NCBI RefSeq assembly: GCF_037327425.1
Contig: NZ_CP147846.1
Location: forward strand, 248,001-312,000
Reading direction: 5' to 3'
Source of the DNA: Rhodococcus sovatensis
GTDB lineage: Bacteria; Actinomycetota; Actinomycetes; Mycobacteriales; Mycobacteriaceae
Length of the DNA stretch: 64,000 bases
The position numbers and the translations under genes were made by a program. A model generated the notes under the pieces. That model made no database searches and had not been told where the DNA came from. It saw only the letters and a program-made list of their open reading frames with translations. Of this stretch, positions 26,677 to 33,859 are shown piece after piece; position 1 is the first letter of the stretch, and each line of letters starts with the position of its first letter.

Positions 26677-27944
26677 GTGTCGAGACCGGTCTGTCCGTCG
26701 CAGCGCTCCGTTCTTTCGCTGCCCTGGTGCCGATGCTGCTCGCCGGGGCGCTGTGGCTGACTGCGACTCCTCGGGTCCGAGGGGCCGCCTTCCTGGCGCT
26801 GCTGTGGAACCTCGTGGCGCTGCTTCTGGTGAATGCTCTTGCCGTTCAGCAACAGTGGTGGAGCTTCGGCACCGAGGGCACTATGTGGGCTGCGGTGGCC
26901 GTAGATGTGGTTCTGGGATGGGCTGCGCTGTGGGGCGCAGTGCCGATCTTGTCGATGGAGTGGGTGAGACCCGAAGTCACCGTGTGTGTCCTGGTTGTCG
27001 CCGACGTCCTGGCGATGGGGAGTTTACGTCCGCTCGTCGCGCTGGAGTCGACGTGGTGGTGGGGCGAGATGCTTGCCGTTTCGGTCGCGTTGGTGCCCGG
27101 AGTCGTACTCGGGGTTCTGACTGTGCGCGAGCGCGCACTTCGAGTGCGGGCGAGTCTGCAGGTCGTCCTTTTCGGCACGCTGATCGGCTTTGTGATTCCC
27201 ACGGTGGCGTTCGAGCTCAGTGGAACCGGTTGGTTCGTCCGCCTGCGGGAGGTGGGCGGCGTGTTCGATTGGCTCCTGATTCAATTCGGTGTCCTGATAT
27301 CGATTCTCGCGCTGCGTGCCGTCGCCGAATTCGCGACAGTGGGCGGTGGTACTCCGTTCCCGTGGGATCCGCCGAAACGAATGGTGGTCACCGGGCCGTA
27401 CGCGTACGTGACCAACCCGATGCAACTCTCTGCCGTCGCACTTCTCGTGATCGCTGCGGCTCTGTTTCGGGAACCCTCGATCGCCGTGGCCGCCGTCATC
27501 GGCGTTGCTTTCAGTGCAGGTCTTGCGGCCTGGCACGAGCGCACCGAGCTCGACGACCGATTCGGTTCGGCGTGGCTCGAGTACCGCGCGTCCGTCCGAG
27601 AGTGGAGACCGCGATGGACACCCGTGGGCCTGGCGCCGGCAACCCTGTACGCATCGGTCACGTGCGACCCGTGTTCGAGCGTCGGACCATGGTTCGAACG
27701 CAGGGCGCCGGTCGGACTCGTCGTCGCGGCAGCGGAAACTCATTCCGACGCGTTGACCCGGGTGCGATACGAGGGAGCGGTCACGCTGACCGGCACCCGC
27801 GCGGTCGCAGCCGCGCTCGAACATGTGTCGCTGGGGTGGGCGCTGGTGGGGTGGACGATGCGCGCGCCGGCTCTCGGATGGTTTCTGCAACTGTTGGTCG
27901 ACGCCTGTGGGGGAGGTCCGCGCACGATCGACGCGTCCGATTAG
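26673..27944 (+). CDS. ICMT-like methyltransferase fused to a DCC thiol domain
   Basis: The 423-residue protein has eight or nine N-terminal hydrophobic helices. They end in a typical isoprenylcysteine/phospholipid methyltransferase-like motif: MVVTGPYAYVTNPMQLSAV, then HERTELDDRFGSAWLEYRASVREWRPR. The last 110 residues contain TLYASVTCDPCSSVGPW with a CxxC pair and a PALGWFLQLLVDACGG end, the features of the DCC thiol-disulfide family (DUF393). A fusion of the two is unusual. GTG 26673 overlaps the upstream stop codon. Substrate and role are unknown; a membrane-lipid methyl transfer linked to a thiol relay is only an inference. Confidence 0.68.
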   Translation: MSVETGLSVAALRSFAALVPMLLAGALWLTATPRVRGAAFLALLWNLVALLLVNALAVQQQWWSFGTEGTMWAAVAVDVVLGWAALWGAVPILSMEWVRPEVTVCVLVVADVLAMGSLRPLVALESTWWWGEMLAVSVALVPGVVLGVLTVRERALRVRASLQVVLFGTLIGFVIPTVAFELSGTGWFVRLREVGGVFDWLLIQFGVLISILALRAVAEFATVGGGTPFPWDPPKRMVVTGPYAYVTNPMQLSAVALLVIAAALFREPSIAVAAVIGVAFSAGLAAWHERTELDDRFGSAWLEYRASVREWRPRWTPVGLAPATLYASVTCDPCSSVGPWFERRAPVGLVVAAAETHSDALTRVRYEGAVTLTGTRAVAAALEHVSLGWALVGWTMRAPALGWFLQLLVDACGGGPRTIDASD

Positions 27945-28021
27945 CCGGTATTGTCCGTTCGCGTAACAGCACCTGTACCTCGCGTGACGTGGGCGACACG
28001 TGACGGTTCTACCGTCGTTCC

Positions 28022-29671
28022 ATGACCGCTGTGCAGCCCGCGCCGACCGATACGGCACTGAAGGAAACGCTAGAGGACTACACGCTGCGCTTTGCGCCGC
28101 GTAGCTACCGTAAGTGGGGCACCGGCGTCGTCGCCACGTCCGCGCTCGGCGGAATCGCCTACCTCGCCGACTTCGCGATCGGCGCCAACATCGGAATCTC
28201 CTACGGCACCGGAAACGCGCTGTGGGGAATTCTGGTGTTCGCGGTCGTGATCTTCCTTACCGGGTTGCCGTTGGCCTACTATGCCGCACGATACAACATC
28301 GACCTCGACTTGATCACTCGTGGAAGCGGATTCGGCTACTACGGCTCCGTCGTCACCAACGTCATCTTCGCAACGTTCACGTTCATCTTCTTCGCGCTCG
28401 AAGGTTCAATCATGGCGCAGGGCTTACAGTTGGGGCTGAACATACCGTTGCCCATCGGCTACGCAGTGTCCACCCTGATGGTCATACCCTTGGTCATATA
28501 CGGGATGAAGGCGCTCGCAAAGCTGCAGGTCTGGACGACGCCGCTCTGGCTCGTGCTGATGGTGTTCCCGTTCATCTATCTGGTCGCAGCGCATCCAGAT
28601 TCGGTGGGCACCTTCTTGGCTTACGGCGGCGCCGACGGTGCCGAGGGCAAAGGCGTGAACTTCGGCTCGGTCATGCTGGCTGCAGGAGTGTGTCTCTCGC
28701 TCATCGCGCAGATCGCCGAGCAGATCGACTACCTACGGTTCATGCCGCCCAAGACGCCGGAGAACCAGCGGCGCTGGTGGACCGCGGTACTGCTCGCGGG
28801 CCCCGGATGGGTCATCTTCGGCGCGTTGAAGCAGATCGTGGGGCTGTTCCTGGCGGTCTACCTGATCGCGAACGTCGCCGACGGAGCCTCCATCGCGAAC
28901 GAGCCGGTACATCAGTTCCTGGAGATCTACGAGAACATGATGCCCGGTTGGCTCGCCATGACGCTCGCGGTGATCCTCGTCGTGATCAGTCAGATCAAGA
29001 TCAACGTGACCAACGCGTACTCCGGTTCGCTCGCGTGGACCAACGCGTACACGCGCGTCACCAAGACCTATCCGGGACGGATGGTGTTCGTGCTGTTCAA
29101 CCTCGCGATCGCGTTGATTCTGATGGAAGCGAACATGTTCAGCTTCCTCAACGACATCCTCGGGTTCTACGCGAACTGCGGCATCGCATGGATCGCGGTC
29201 GTCGCTTCGGACATCGTGTTCAACAAGTACATCCTGAAGCTGTCGCCGAAGGTGCCCGAGTTCCGACGCGGCATGCTCTACAACTTCAATCCCGTCGGAT
29301 TCGTGTCGATGCTCCTCGCGGCCGGACTGGCGATCCTTACATTCTTCGGCGGATTGGGCAGTGCTCTCGAGCCGTACTCGCCGATCGTCGCACTCGTCAT
29401 CGCCATCGTCATGCCGCCGATCCTGGCCGTTGCGACCAAAGGGAAGTACTACTTGCGTCGCACCGACGACGGGATCGACCTCCCGATGTTCGACGAACAC
29501 GGAAATCCCTCGGATGCAACGCTTTTCTGCCACGTTTCCGGTATGGAGTTCGAGCGGCCGGACATGATCCGATCGGCGAAGACGGGTCCGGAAGGGGAGA
29601 TCCTGTACATCTCGTCGCTCTCCCTGAGCACCGACAAGACGGGGGAGCACATTCTTCCGGAGCAGAACTAG
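28022..29671 (+). CDS. NCS1-family purine/cytosine/hydantoin permease
   Basis: The 549-residue permease has about 12 hydrophobic helices, with the N-terminal RSYRKWGTGVVATSALGGIAYLADF, the family segment NIGISYGTGNALWG, and GFGYYGSVVTN. A long cytoplasmic tail of about 85 residues ends LSTDKTGEHILPEQN. NCS1 members import nucleobases, hydantoins, allantoin or thiamine-related compounds by cation symport; which applies cannot be told. No catabolic enzyme is next to it. It lies alone, with the ICMT-type gene 77 bp upstream and a palindromic element after its stop codon. Confidence 0.88.
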   Translation: MTAVQPAPTDTALKETLEDYTLRFAPRSYRKWGTGVVATSALGGIAYLADFAIGANIGISYGTGNALWGILVFAVVIFLTGLPLAYYAARYNIDLDLITRGSGFGYYGSVVTNVIFATFTFIFFALEGSIMAQGLQLGLNIPLPIGYAVSTLMVIPLVIYGMKALAKLQVWTTPLWLVLMVFPFIYLVAAHPDSVGTFLAYGGADGAEGKGVNFGSVMLAAGVCLSLIAQIAEQIDYLRFMPPKTPENQRRWWTAVLLAGPGWVIFGALKQIVGLFLAVYLIANVADGASIANEPVHQFLEIYENMMPGWLAMTLAVILVVISQIKINVTNAYSGSLAWTNAYTRVTKTYPGRMVFVLFNLAIALILMEANMFSFLNDILGFYANCGIAWIAVVASDIVFNKYILKLSPKVPEFRRGMLYNFNPVGFVSMLLAAGLAILTFFGGLGSALEPYSPIVALVIAIVMPPILAVATKGKYYLRRTDDGIDLPMFDEHGNPSDATLFCHVSGMEFERPDMIRSAKTGPEGEILYISSLSLSTDKTGEHILPEQN

Positions 29672-29673
29672 GA

Positions 29674-29731
29674 GCGGCTCCGCCGCCAGTGGCACGGTTA
29701 AGTGTGTTGGGGTGCACTGAACCGCGCCACT
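29674..29731. repeat. interspersed palindrome between convergent genes
   Basis: A hairpin GCGGC-TCC-GCCGC (29674-29686) is followed by a palindrome with arms AGTGGCACGGTTAAGTG and CACTGAACCGCGCCACT (29688-29731). It fills the space between the 3' ends of the permease and the crotonase genes, so it probably works as a two-way terminator. It belongs to the same family as the elements at 5053, 7693 and 30572. Confidence 0.88.
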
Positions 29732-29735
29732 GGAG

Positions 29736-30536
29736 CTACCTACCCTCGAACCTCGGATCCCTGCGTTCGAGCATCGCGTTCACAGCCTCGGAGTGATCCG
29801 ACGTCGTGTGCGCAATGGCCTGAAATGCCGCGGAGAGCTCCAGGAGACTGTCCAGGCTCTGGTGCTGCCCTTCCCTCAGCAGCTTCTTGGTCATCCGCAG
29901 AACCTGCGGCGGGTTGGCAGCTACGCGATCGGCCAAGGCGTGTGCAGCGGCAAGAAGCTCGTTGGGTTCGACAACTTGTGATACCAGTCCCCAGTCCAGC
30001 GCCGTCGCGGCGTCGATTGCCTCACCGGTGAAGGCCATTTCGCTCGCTCTTGCCATCCCGACTGCGCGGGGGAGAAGCCATGCGCCGCCGTCGCCGGGGA
30101 TGATGCCGACTTTGACGAAACTCTCGGCGAACTTGGCCGTCGTCGACGCGATGCGCAGATCGCACATCAAGGCCAGGTCGCAACCCGCGCCGATCGCAGC
30201 GCCGTTGACGGCCGCGATCGTCGGGATCTCACAGTGGTACAGCGCTTTCGGAATGCGTTGGATTCCGTGTCGGTAGCCCTGCCGTAGCTCCGCCGGACTC
30301 CCGCCGAACATCCCTTCCTTGTCGCGCATGTGTTTGACGTTGCCGCCGGAGGAGAACGCCGAGCCGGCCCCAGTCAGAATCGCGACGCGCACGCTGGGAT
30401 CGCGGTTCGCGGCCAGCACCGCGTCTTCGAGGGCATCGATCGTCTCGATTTCCGAGATCGGATTCCGGGCGTCCGGATTGTTCAGCGTCCAGAGCAGGAC
30501 GTCGTCACGGCGTTCGATCAACAGCGGTTCGGTCAT
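29736..30536 (-). CDS. crotonase-family protein lacking both catalytic Glu
   Basis: The 266-residue protein has the crotonase fold (NPDARNPIS, AFSSGGNVKHM, AVNGAAIGAGCDLALMCDLRI, VGIIPGDGGAW). The residues that match the two glutamates of enoyl-CoA hydratase are Asp (GAGCDLA) and Phe (AKFAESFVKVG), so a simple hydratase is unlikely. Isomerase, hydrolase or decarboxylase relatives of the fold often vary here. It is the only gene of its transcript, with palindromic elements on both sides, and starts at ATG 30536. Confidence 0.82.
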   Translation of the reverse strand: MTEPLLIERRDDVLLWTLNNPDARNPISEIETIDALEDAVLAANRDPSVRVAILTGAGSAFSSGGNVKHMRDKEGMFGGSPAELRQGYRHGIQRIPKALYHCEIPTIAAVNGAAIGAGCDLALMCDLRIASTTAKFAESFVKVGIIPGDGGAWLLPRAVGMARASEMAFTGEAIDAATALDWGLVSQVVEPNELLAAAHALADRVAANPPQVLRMTKKLLREGQHQSLDSLLELSAAFQAIAHTTSDHSEAVNAMLERRDPRFEGR

Positions 30537-30571
30537 GCCTAATAGTGCAACACGTTCTGACCCTCCGGGTC

Positions 30572-30630
30572 AGTGGCACGGTTAAGTATGCGGGAGCACA
30601 CTTAACCGTGCCACTGGGGGCGGAGCCCCC
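30572..30630. repeat. interspersed palindrome, best conserved copy
   Basis: A nearly perfect palindrome has arms AGTGGCACGGTTAAGTA and CACTTAACCGTGCCACT (30572-30615) around a loop of GC bases. The hairpin GGGGGC-GGA-GCCCCC (30616-30630) adjoins it. It lies between htpG and the crotonase gene on the same strand and probably ends one and insulates the other. Confidence 0.9.
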
Positions 30631-30634
30631 GGCA

Positions 30635-32560
30635 CTAGACCGTCCTGGTCAGCCGATCGGCCAGCAGGCGGGAGAACTTGGCCGGATCCTTGAGCTCGGT
30701 CCCTTCGGCGAGAAGCGCTGTGGCGTAGAGCAACTCAGCTGTCTCGGCGAGGCTCGGGTCGTCGCTGCGATCCTCGCGAGCTTTCTTGAGCCCGGTGACC
30801 AGATCGTGCGTCGGGTTCAGCTCGAGGATGCGCTTGGACGTCGGAATGAACTGTCCCGACGCCTTGTACATCTTTTCGAGCTGAGGGGAGAAGCTGAACT
30901 CGTCACCGACGACGCAGGCGGGCGAGGTGGTCAGACGTGAGGACAGGCGAACTTCCTTGACGTCCTCGCTCAGCGTCTCGCTCATCCACTTCAGTAGGTC
31001 CTCGAACTCCTTGCCCTGCTCTTCGCGCTTGGACTCGGCGTCCTTCTTCTCCTCTTCGGTGTCGAGGTCGACCTCGCCCTTGGAGATGGACTGGAAGGAC
31101 TTGCCGTCGAAGTCGGGAACATTGCCGACCCAAACCTCGTCGACCGAGTCGGTCAGCAGCAGCACTTCGAGGCCACGAGCCTTGAAGGCCTCCATGTGCG
31201 GCGAGCTTTCGATCTGCTGACGAGACTCACCCGTCATGTAGTAGATCTGCTCCTGTCCGTCCTTCATCCGGTCGACGTACTCGGCGAGCGTGGTCAACCC
31301 CTCTTCGCTGTTGGTCGAGGCGAACGACGAGACCGTCAGCAGCGTCTCGCGGTTGTCGGAATCGGAGATCAGGCCTTCCTTGAGTGCCCGACCGAACTGC
31401 GACCAGAACGTCTGGTACTTCTCGGCGTGCTCGCTCTGCATTTCTTTGATCGTCGAGAGCACCTTGCGGGTCAGACGACGACGGATCGCGCGAATCTGAC
31501 GGTCCTGCTGCAAGATCTCGCGAGAGACGTTGAGCGAGAGGTCTTGTGCGTCGACGACACCCTTGATGAAGCGGAGGTACTCGGGGAGTAGCTCCTCGGA
31601 GTCGTCCATGATGAAGACGCGCTTGACGTACAGGTGCACGCCGGTCTTGCCCTCGCGCATGAACAGGTCGAACGGTGCCTGCGAAGGAATGAACAGGAGC
31701 GCTTGGTATTCGAACGTACCCTCGGCCTTGAACGGGATGACCTCGAGCGGCTCGTCCCATGCATGGCTCACATGCTTGTAGAACTCCTTGTACTCCTCCT
31801 CGGACACTTCGTCCTTGGGGCGAGTCCACAGAGCCTTCTGCGAGTTGATCGTCTCGGTCTCGATCGTGACGGTGTCCTCGGCGCCTTCCTCTTCCGATTT
31901 CACCCGCTTTTCGACGTCGATCCGGATGGGCCACGCGATGAAGTCGGAGTACTTCTTGACGAGCTGCTTGATCTTCGATTCCGACGCGTAGTCGTAGAGG
32001 TGATCCTCTTCGTCGGTCGGCTTCAGATGCAACGTGACCGAGCTGCCCTGCGGCGCGCCGTCGACGTCGGAGATCTCGTAGGTGCCCTCGCCGGAGGACT
32101 CCCATCGTGTTGCGGTGGCTTCGCCTGCCTTGCGGGTGAGGAGTGTGACCTTGTCGGCGACCATGAACGTCGAGTAGAAGCCGATGCCGAACTGGCCGAT
32201 CAGCTCCTCGGATGCGGCCGCATCCTTGGCTTCCTTGAGCTTCTTGCGTACCTCGGCGGTACCGGACTTCGCCAGCGTGCCGATGAGGTCGATGACCTCA
32301 TCGCGCGACATACCGATGCCGTTGTCACGGATCGTGAGCGTCCTGGCCTCCTTGTCGATGTCGACCTCGATATGAAGGTCGGAGACGTCGACGTCGAGAT
32401 CCTTGTCGCGGTACGACTCGAGCCTCAGCTTGTCGAGGGCGTCGGACGCGTTGGAAATGAGCTCCCGTAGGAAGCTGTCCTTGTTCGAGTAGATGGAGTG
32501 AACCATCAGGTCCAAGAGCTGACGCGTCTCGGCCTGAAACTCCCGCTGTTCGGTGGTCAT
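30635..32560 (-). CDS. htpG: molecular chaperone HtpG (Hsp90 family)
   Basis: The 641-residue protein is a full-length bacterial Hsp90. The GHKL ATP site reads LRELISNASDALDKLR, IRDNGIGMSRDEVIDLIGTLAKSGT and GQFGIGFYSTFMVADKV. The middle domain has the expected KRVFIMDDSEELLPEYLRFIKGVVD and SREILQQDRQIRAIRRRL, and the C-terminal dimer helix closes at LADRLTRTV. ATG 32560 (MTTEQREFQAETRQLL) is chosen over upstream starts because it opens the conserved N-terminus. The family folds or keeps many clients during heat and other stress. It stands alone, and the palindrome after it marks the 3' end of the transcript. Confidence 0.97.
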   Translation of the reverse strand: MTTEQREFQAETRQLLDLMVHSIYSNKDSFLRELISNASDALDKLRLESYRDKDLDVDVSDLHIEVDIDKEARTLTIRDNGIGMSRDEVIDLIGTLAKSGTAEVRKKLKEAKDAAASEELIGQFGIGFYSTFMVADKVTLLTRKAGEATATRWESSGEGTYEISDVDGAPQGSSVTLHLKPTDEEDHLYDYASESKIKQLVKKYSDFIAWPIRIDVEKRVKSEEEGAEDTVTIETETINSQKALWTRPKDEVSEEEYKEFYKHVSHAWDEPLEVIPFKAEGTFEYQALLFIPSQAPFDLFMREGKTGVHLYVKRVFIMDDSEELLPEYLRFIKGVVDAQDLSLNVSREILQQDRQIRAIRRRLTRKVLSTIKEMQSEHAEKYQTFWSQFGRALKEGLISDSDNRETLLTVSSFASTNSEEGLTTLAEYVDRMKDGQEQIYYMTGESRQQIESSPHMEAFKARGLEVLLLTDSVDEVWVGNVPDFDGKSFQSISKGEVDLDTEEEKKDAESKREEQGKEFEDLLKWMSETLSEDVKEVRLSSRLTTSPACVVGDEFSFSPQLEKMYKASGQFIPTSKRILELNPTHDLVTGLKKAREDRSDDPSLAETAELLYATALLAEGTELKDPAKFSRLLADRLTRTV

Positions 32561-32720
32561 GAGTGTGTGCGATCTCCTTCTAGAGCAAAACCGTCGCAAG
32601 CAGTCTACTTGCGAGCTGCGGCGAGAACGCTGCGGGACTCGTCTCCCGCTACCCATTCTCCAGCGTTACGCCGTGCGAGAACACGCCCGGCTCCGAGGCC
32701 TCGCCGCTTTGTACCTCGCC

Positions 32721-32726
32721 TACTGT
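32721..32726 (+). promoter_or_regulatory. -10 box of the Rv0906-like gene
   Basis: TACTGT ends 7 nt before the GTG start at 32734 and no ribosome binding site is seen between, as for a leaderless message. Confidence 0.45.
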
Positions 32727-32733
32727 GGAGTGA

Positions 32734-33849
32734 GTGACGAACTCGAAGATCGTGCCGATCGCGCTGAGCGTACTGAGTGCGGCCTGGGTCGCTCGGGCCG
32801 CATGGGGTCTGCCGACACAAATCGGCGCCGGCACCGCCAAGATCGCGCCATACGCCGCCAATTCCGTTCGGTATCGCGACCGAAAGTTCCACAACACCGA
32901 ACCGAGTTCGAGCTTCACCGGTGGCGGTGGCGAGTCGATTCTCGTCTCGTTCCTCCGGCGTCGTTCGCAGGGCAAGCCGCTGCGACCCATTCCGCTCGCA
33001 CCTGCGGTGGCGCCGGTGAACGCCGGTGAGATAGCAGTGACCTGGTACGGCCACTCGTCGGTGCTGGTCGAACTCGACGGTCGACGCATCCTCGCCGACC
33101 CGGTGTGGAGCAATCGAGTGTCTCCGTCACAGGCTGTCGGGCCCTCGCGGCTGCACCCCACACCGGTTCGGTTGGACGCGCTGCCGGCCGTCGACGCCAT
33201 CGTCATCTCGCACGACCACTACGACCACCTCGACAAGACGACCATCCAGCGGTTGGCGTCGTTGCAGAGCGCGCCGTTCGTCGTCCCGATCGGAATCGGC
33301 GCGCATCTGCGGCATTGGCGAATTCCCGAGGACCGGATCATCGAGCTCGACTGGGACGAGCAGACCGAGGTGGCCGGACTCACCATCACCTGCACCGAGG
33401 CCAGGCACTTCTCCGGTCGCGGACTCAAGCGCGACCTGACGCAGTGGGCGTCGTGGGCGTTCGCAGGACCGAAACACCGCGTGTTCTTCGGCGGCGACAC
33501 CGGCTACACGGTCAAGTTCGCCGAGATCGGTGCGCAGTACGGCCCGTTCGATCTGACTCTGCTTCCGGTCGGCGCATACGATCCACGCTGGGCCGATATT
33601 CACATGAACCCGGAAGAGGCGGTCCGAGCACACGGCGATCTCGGCGGCGGACTTCTGGTTCCCATCCACTGGGCCACGTTCAACCTCGCGTTTCATCCGT
33701 GGTCCGAGCCGATAGTCCGGCTGAAAGCTGCAGCGCACGACGGCAGCGTCGACACCGCTGTGCCGATGCCGGGTCAGCGTATCGACGGCTCTCGCCGCAC
33801 ACACGACGATCGATGGTGGGCTCGCCTCGGCGAGCGCACGAGCACCTAG
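32734..33849 (+). CDS. metallo-beta-lactamase-fold hydrolase (Rv0906 type)
   Basis: The 371-residue protein has the MBL metal motif HDHYDHLD at about residues 160-167, with later metal ligands in ARHFSGRG, FFGGDTGYTV and LLVPIHWATFNLAFHPW. This is the pattern of the NAPE-PLD-like/UlaG-like branch and of M. tuberculosis Rv0906. An N-terminal hydrophobic stretch (PIALSVLSAAWVARAAW) may anchor it to the membrane. The substrate is unknown. It starts at GTG 32734, and it is followed after only 10 bp by ctpE, in the same order as in M. tuberculosis. Confidence 0.85.
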   Translation: MTNSKIVPIALSVLSAAWVARAAWGLPTQIGAGTAKIAPYAANSVRYRDRKFHNTEPSSSFTGGGGESILVSFLRRRSQGKPLRPIPLAPAVAPVNAGEIAVTWYGHSSVLVELDGRRILADPVWSNRVSPSQAVGPSRLHPTPVRLDALPAVDAIVISHDHYDHLDKTTIQRLASLQSAPFVVPIGIGAHLRHWRIPEDRIIELDWDEQTEVAGLTITCTEARHFSGRGLKRDLTQWASWAFAGPKHRVFFGGDTGYTVKFAEIGAQYGPFDLTLLPVGAYDPRWADIHMNPEEAVRAHGDLGGGLLVPIHWATFNLAFHPWSEPIVRLKAAAHDGSVDTAVPMPGQRIDGSRRTHDDRWWARLGERTST

Positions 33850-33852
33850 GCT
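33847..33852 (+). promoter_or_regulatory. -10 box of ctpE
   Basis: TAGGCT overlaps the stop codon of the Rv0906-like gene (TAG) and ends 7 nt before the ATG at 33860. A leaderless ctpE transcript starting inside the upstream gene's end is likely. Confidence 0.42.
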
Positions 33853-33859
33853 TACCCCC

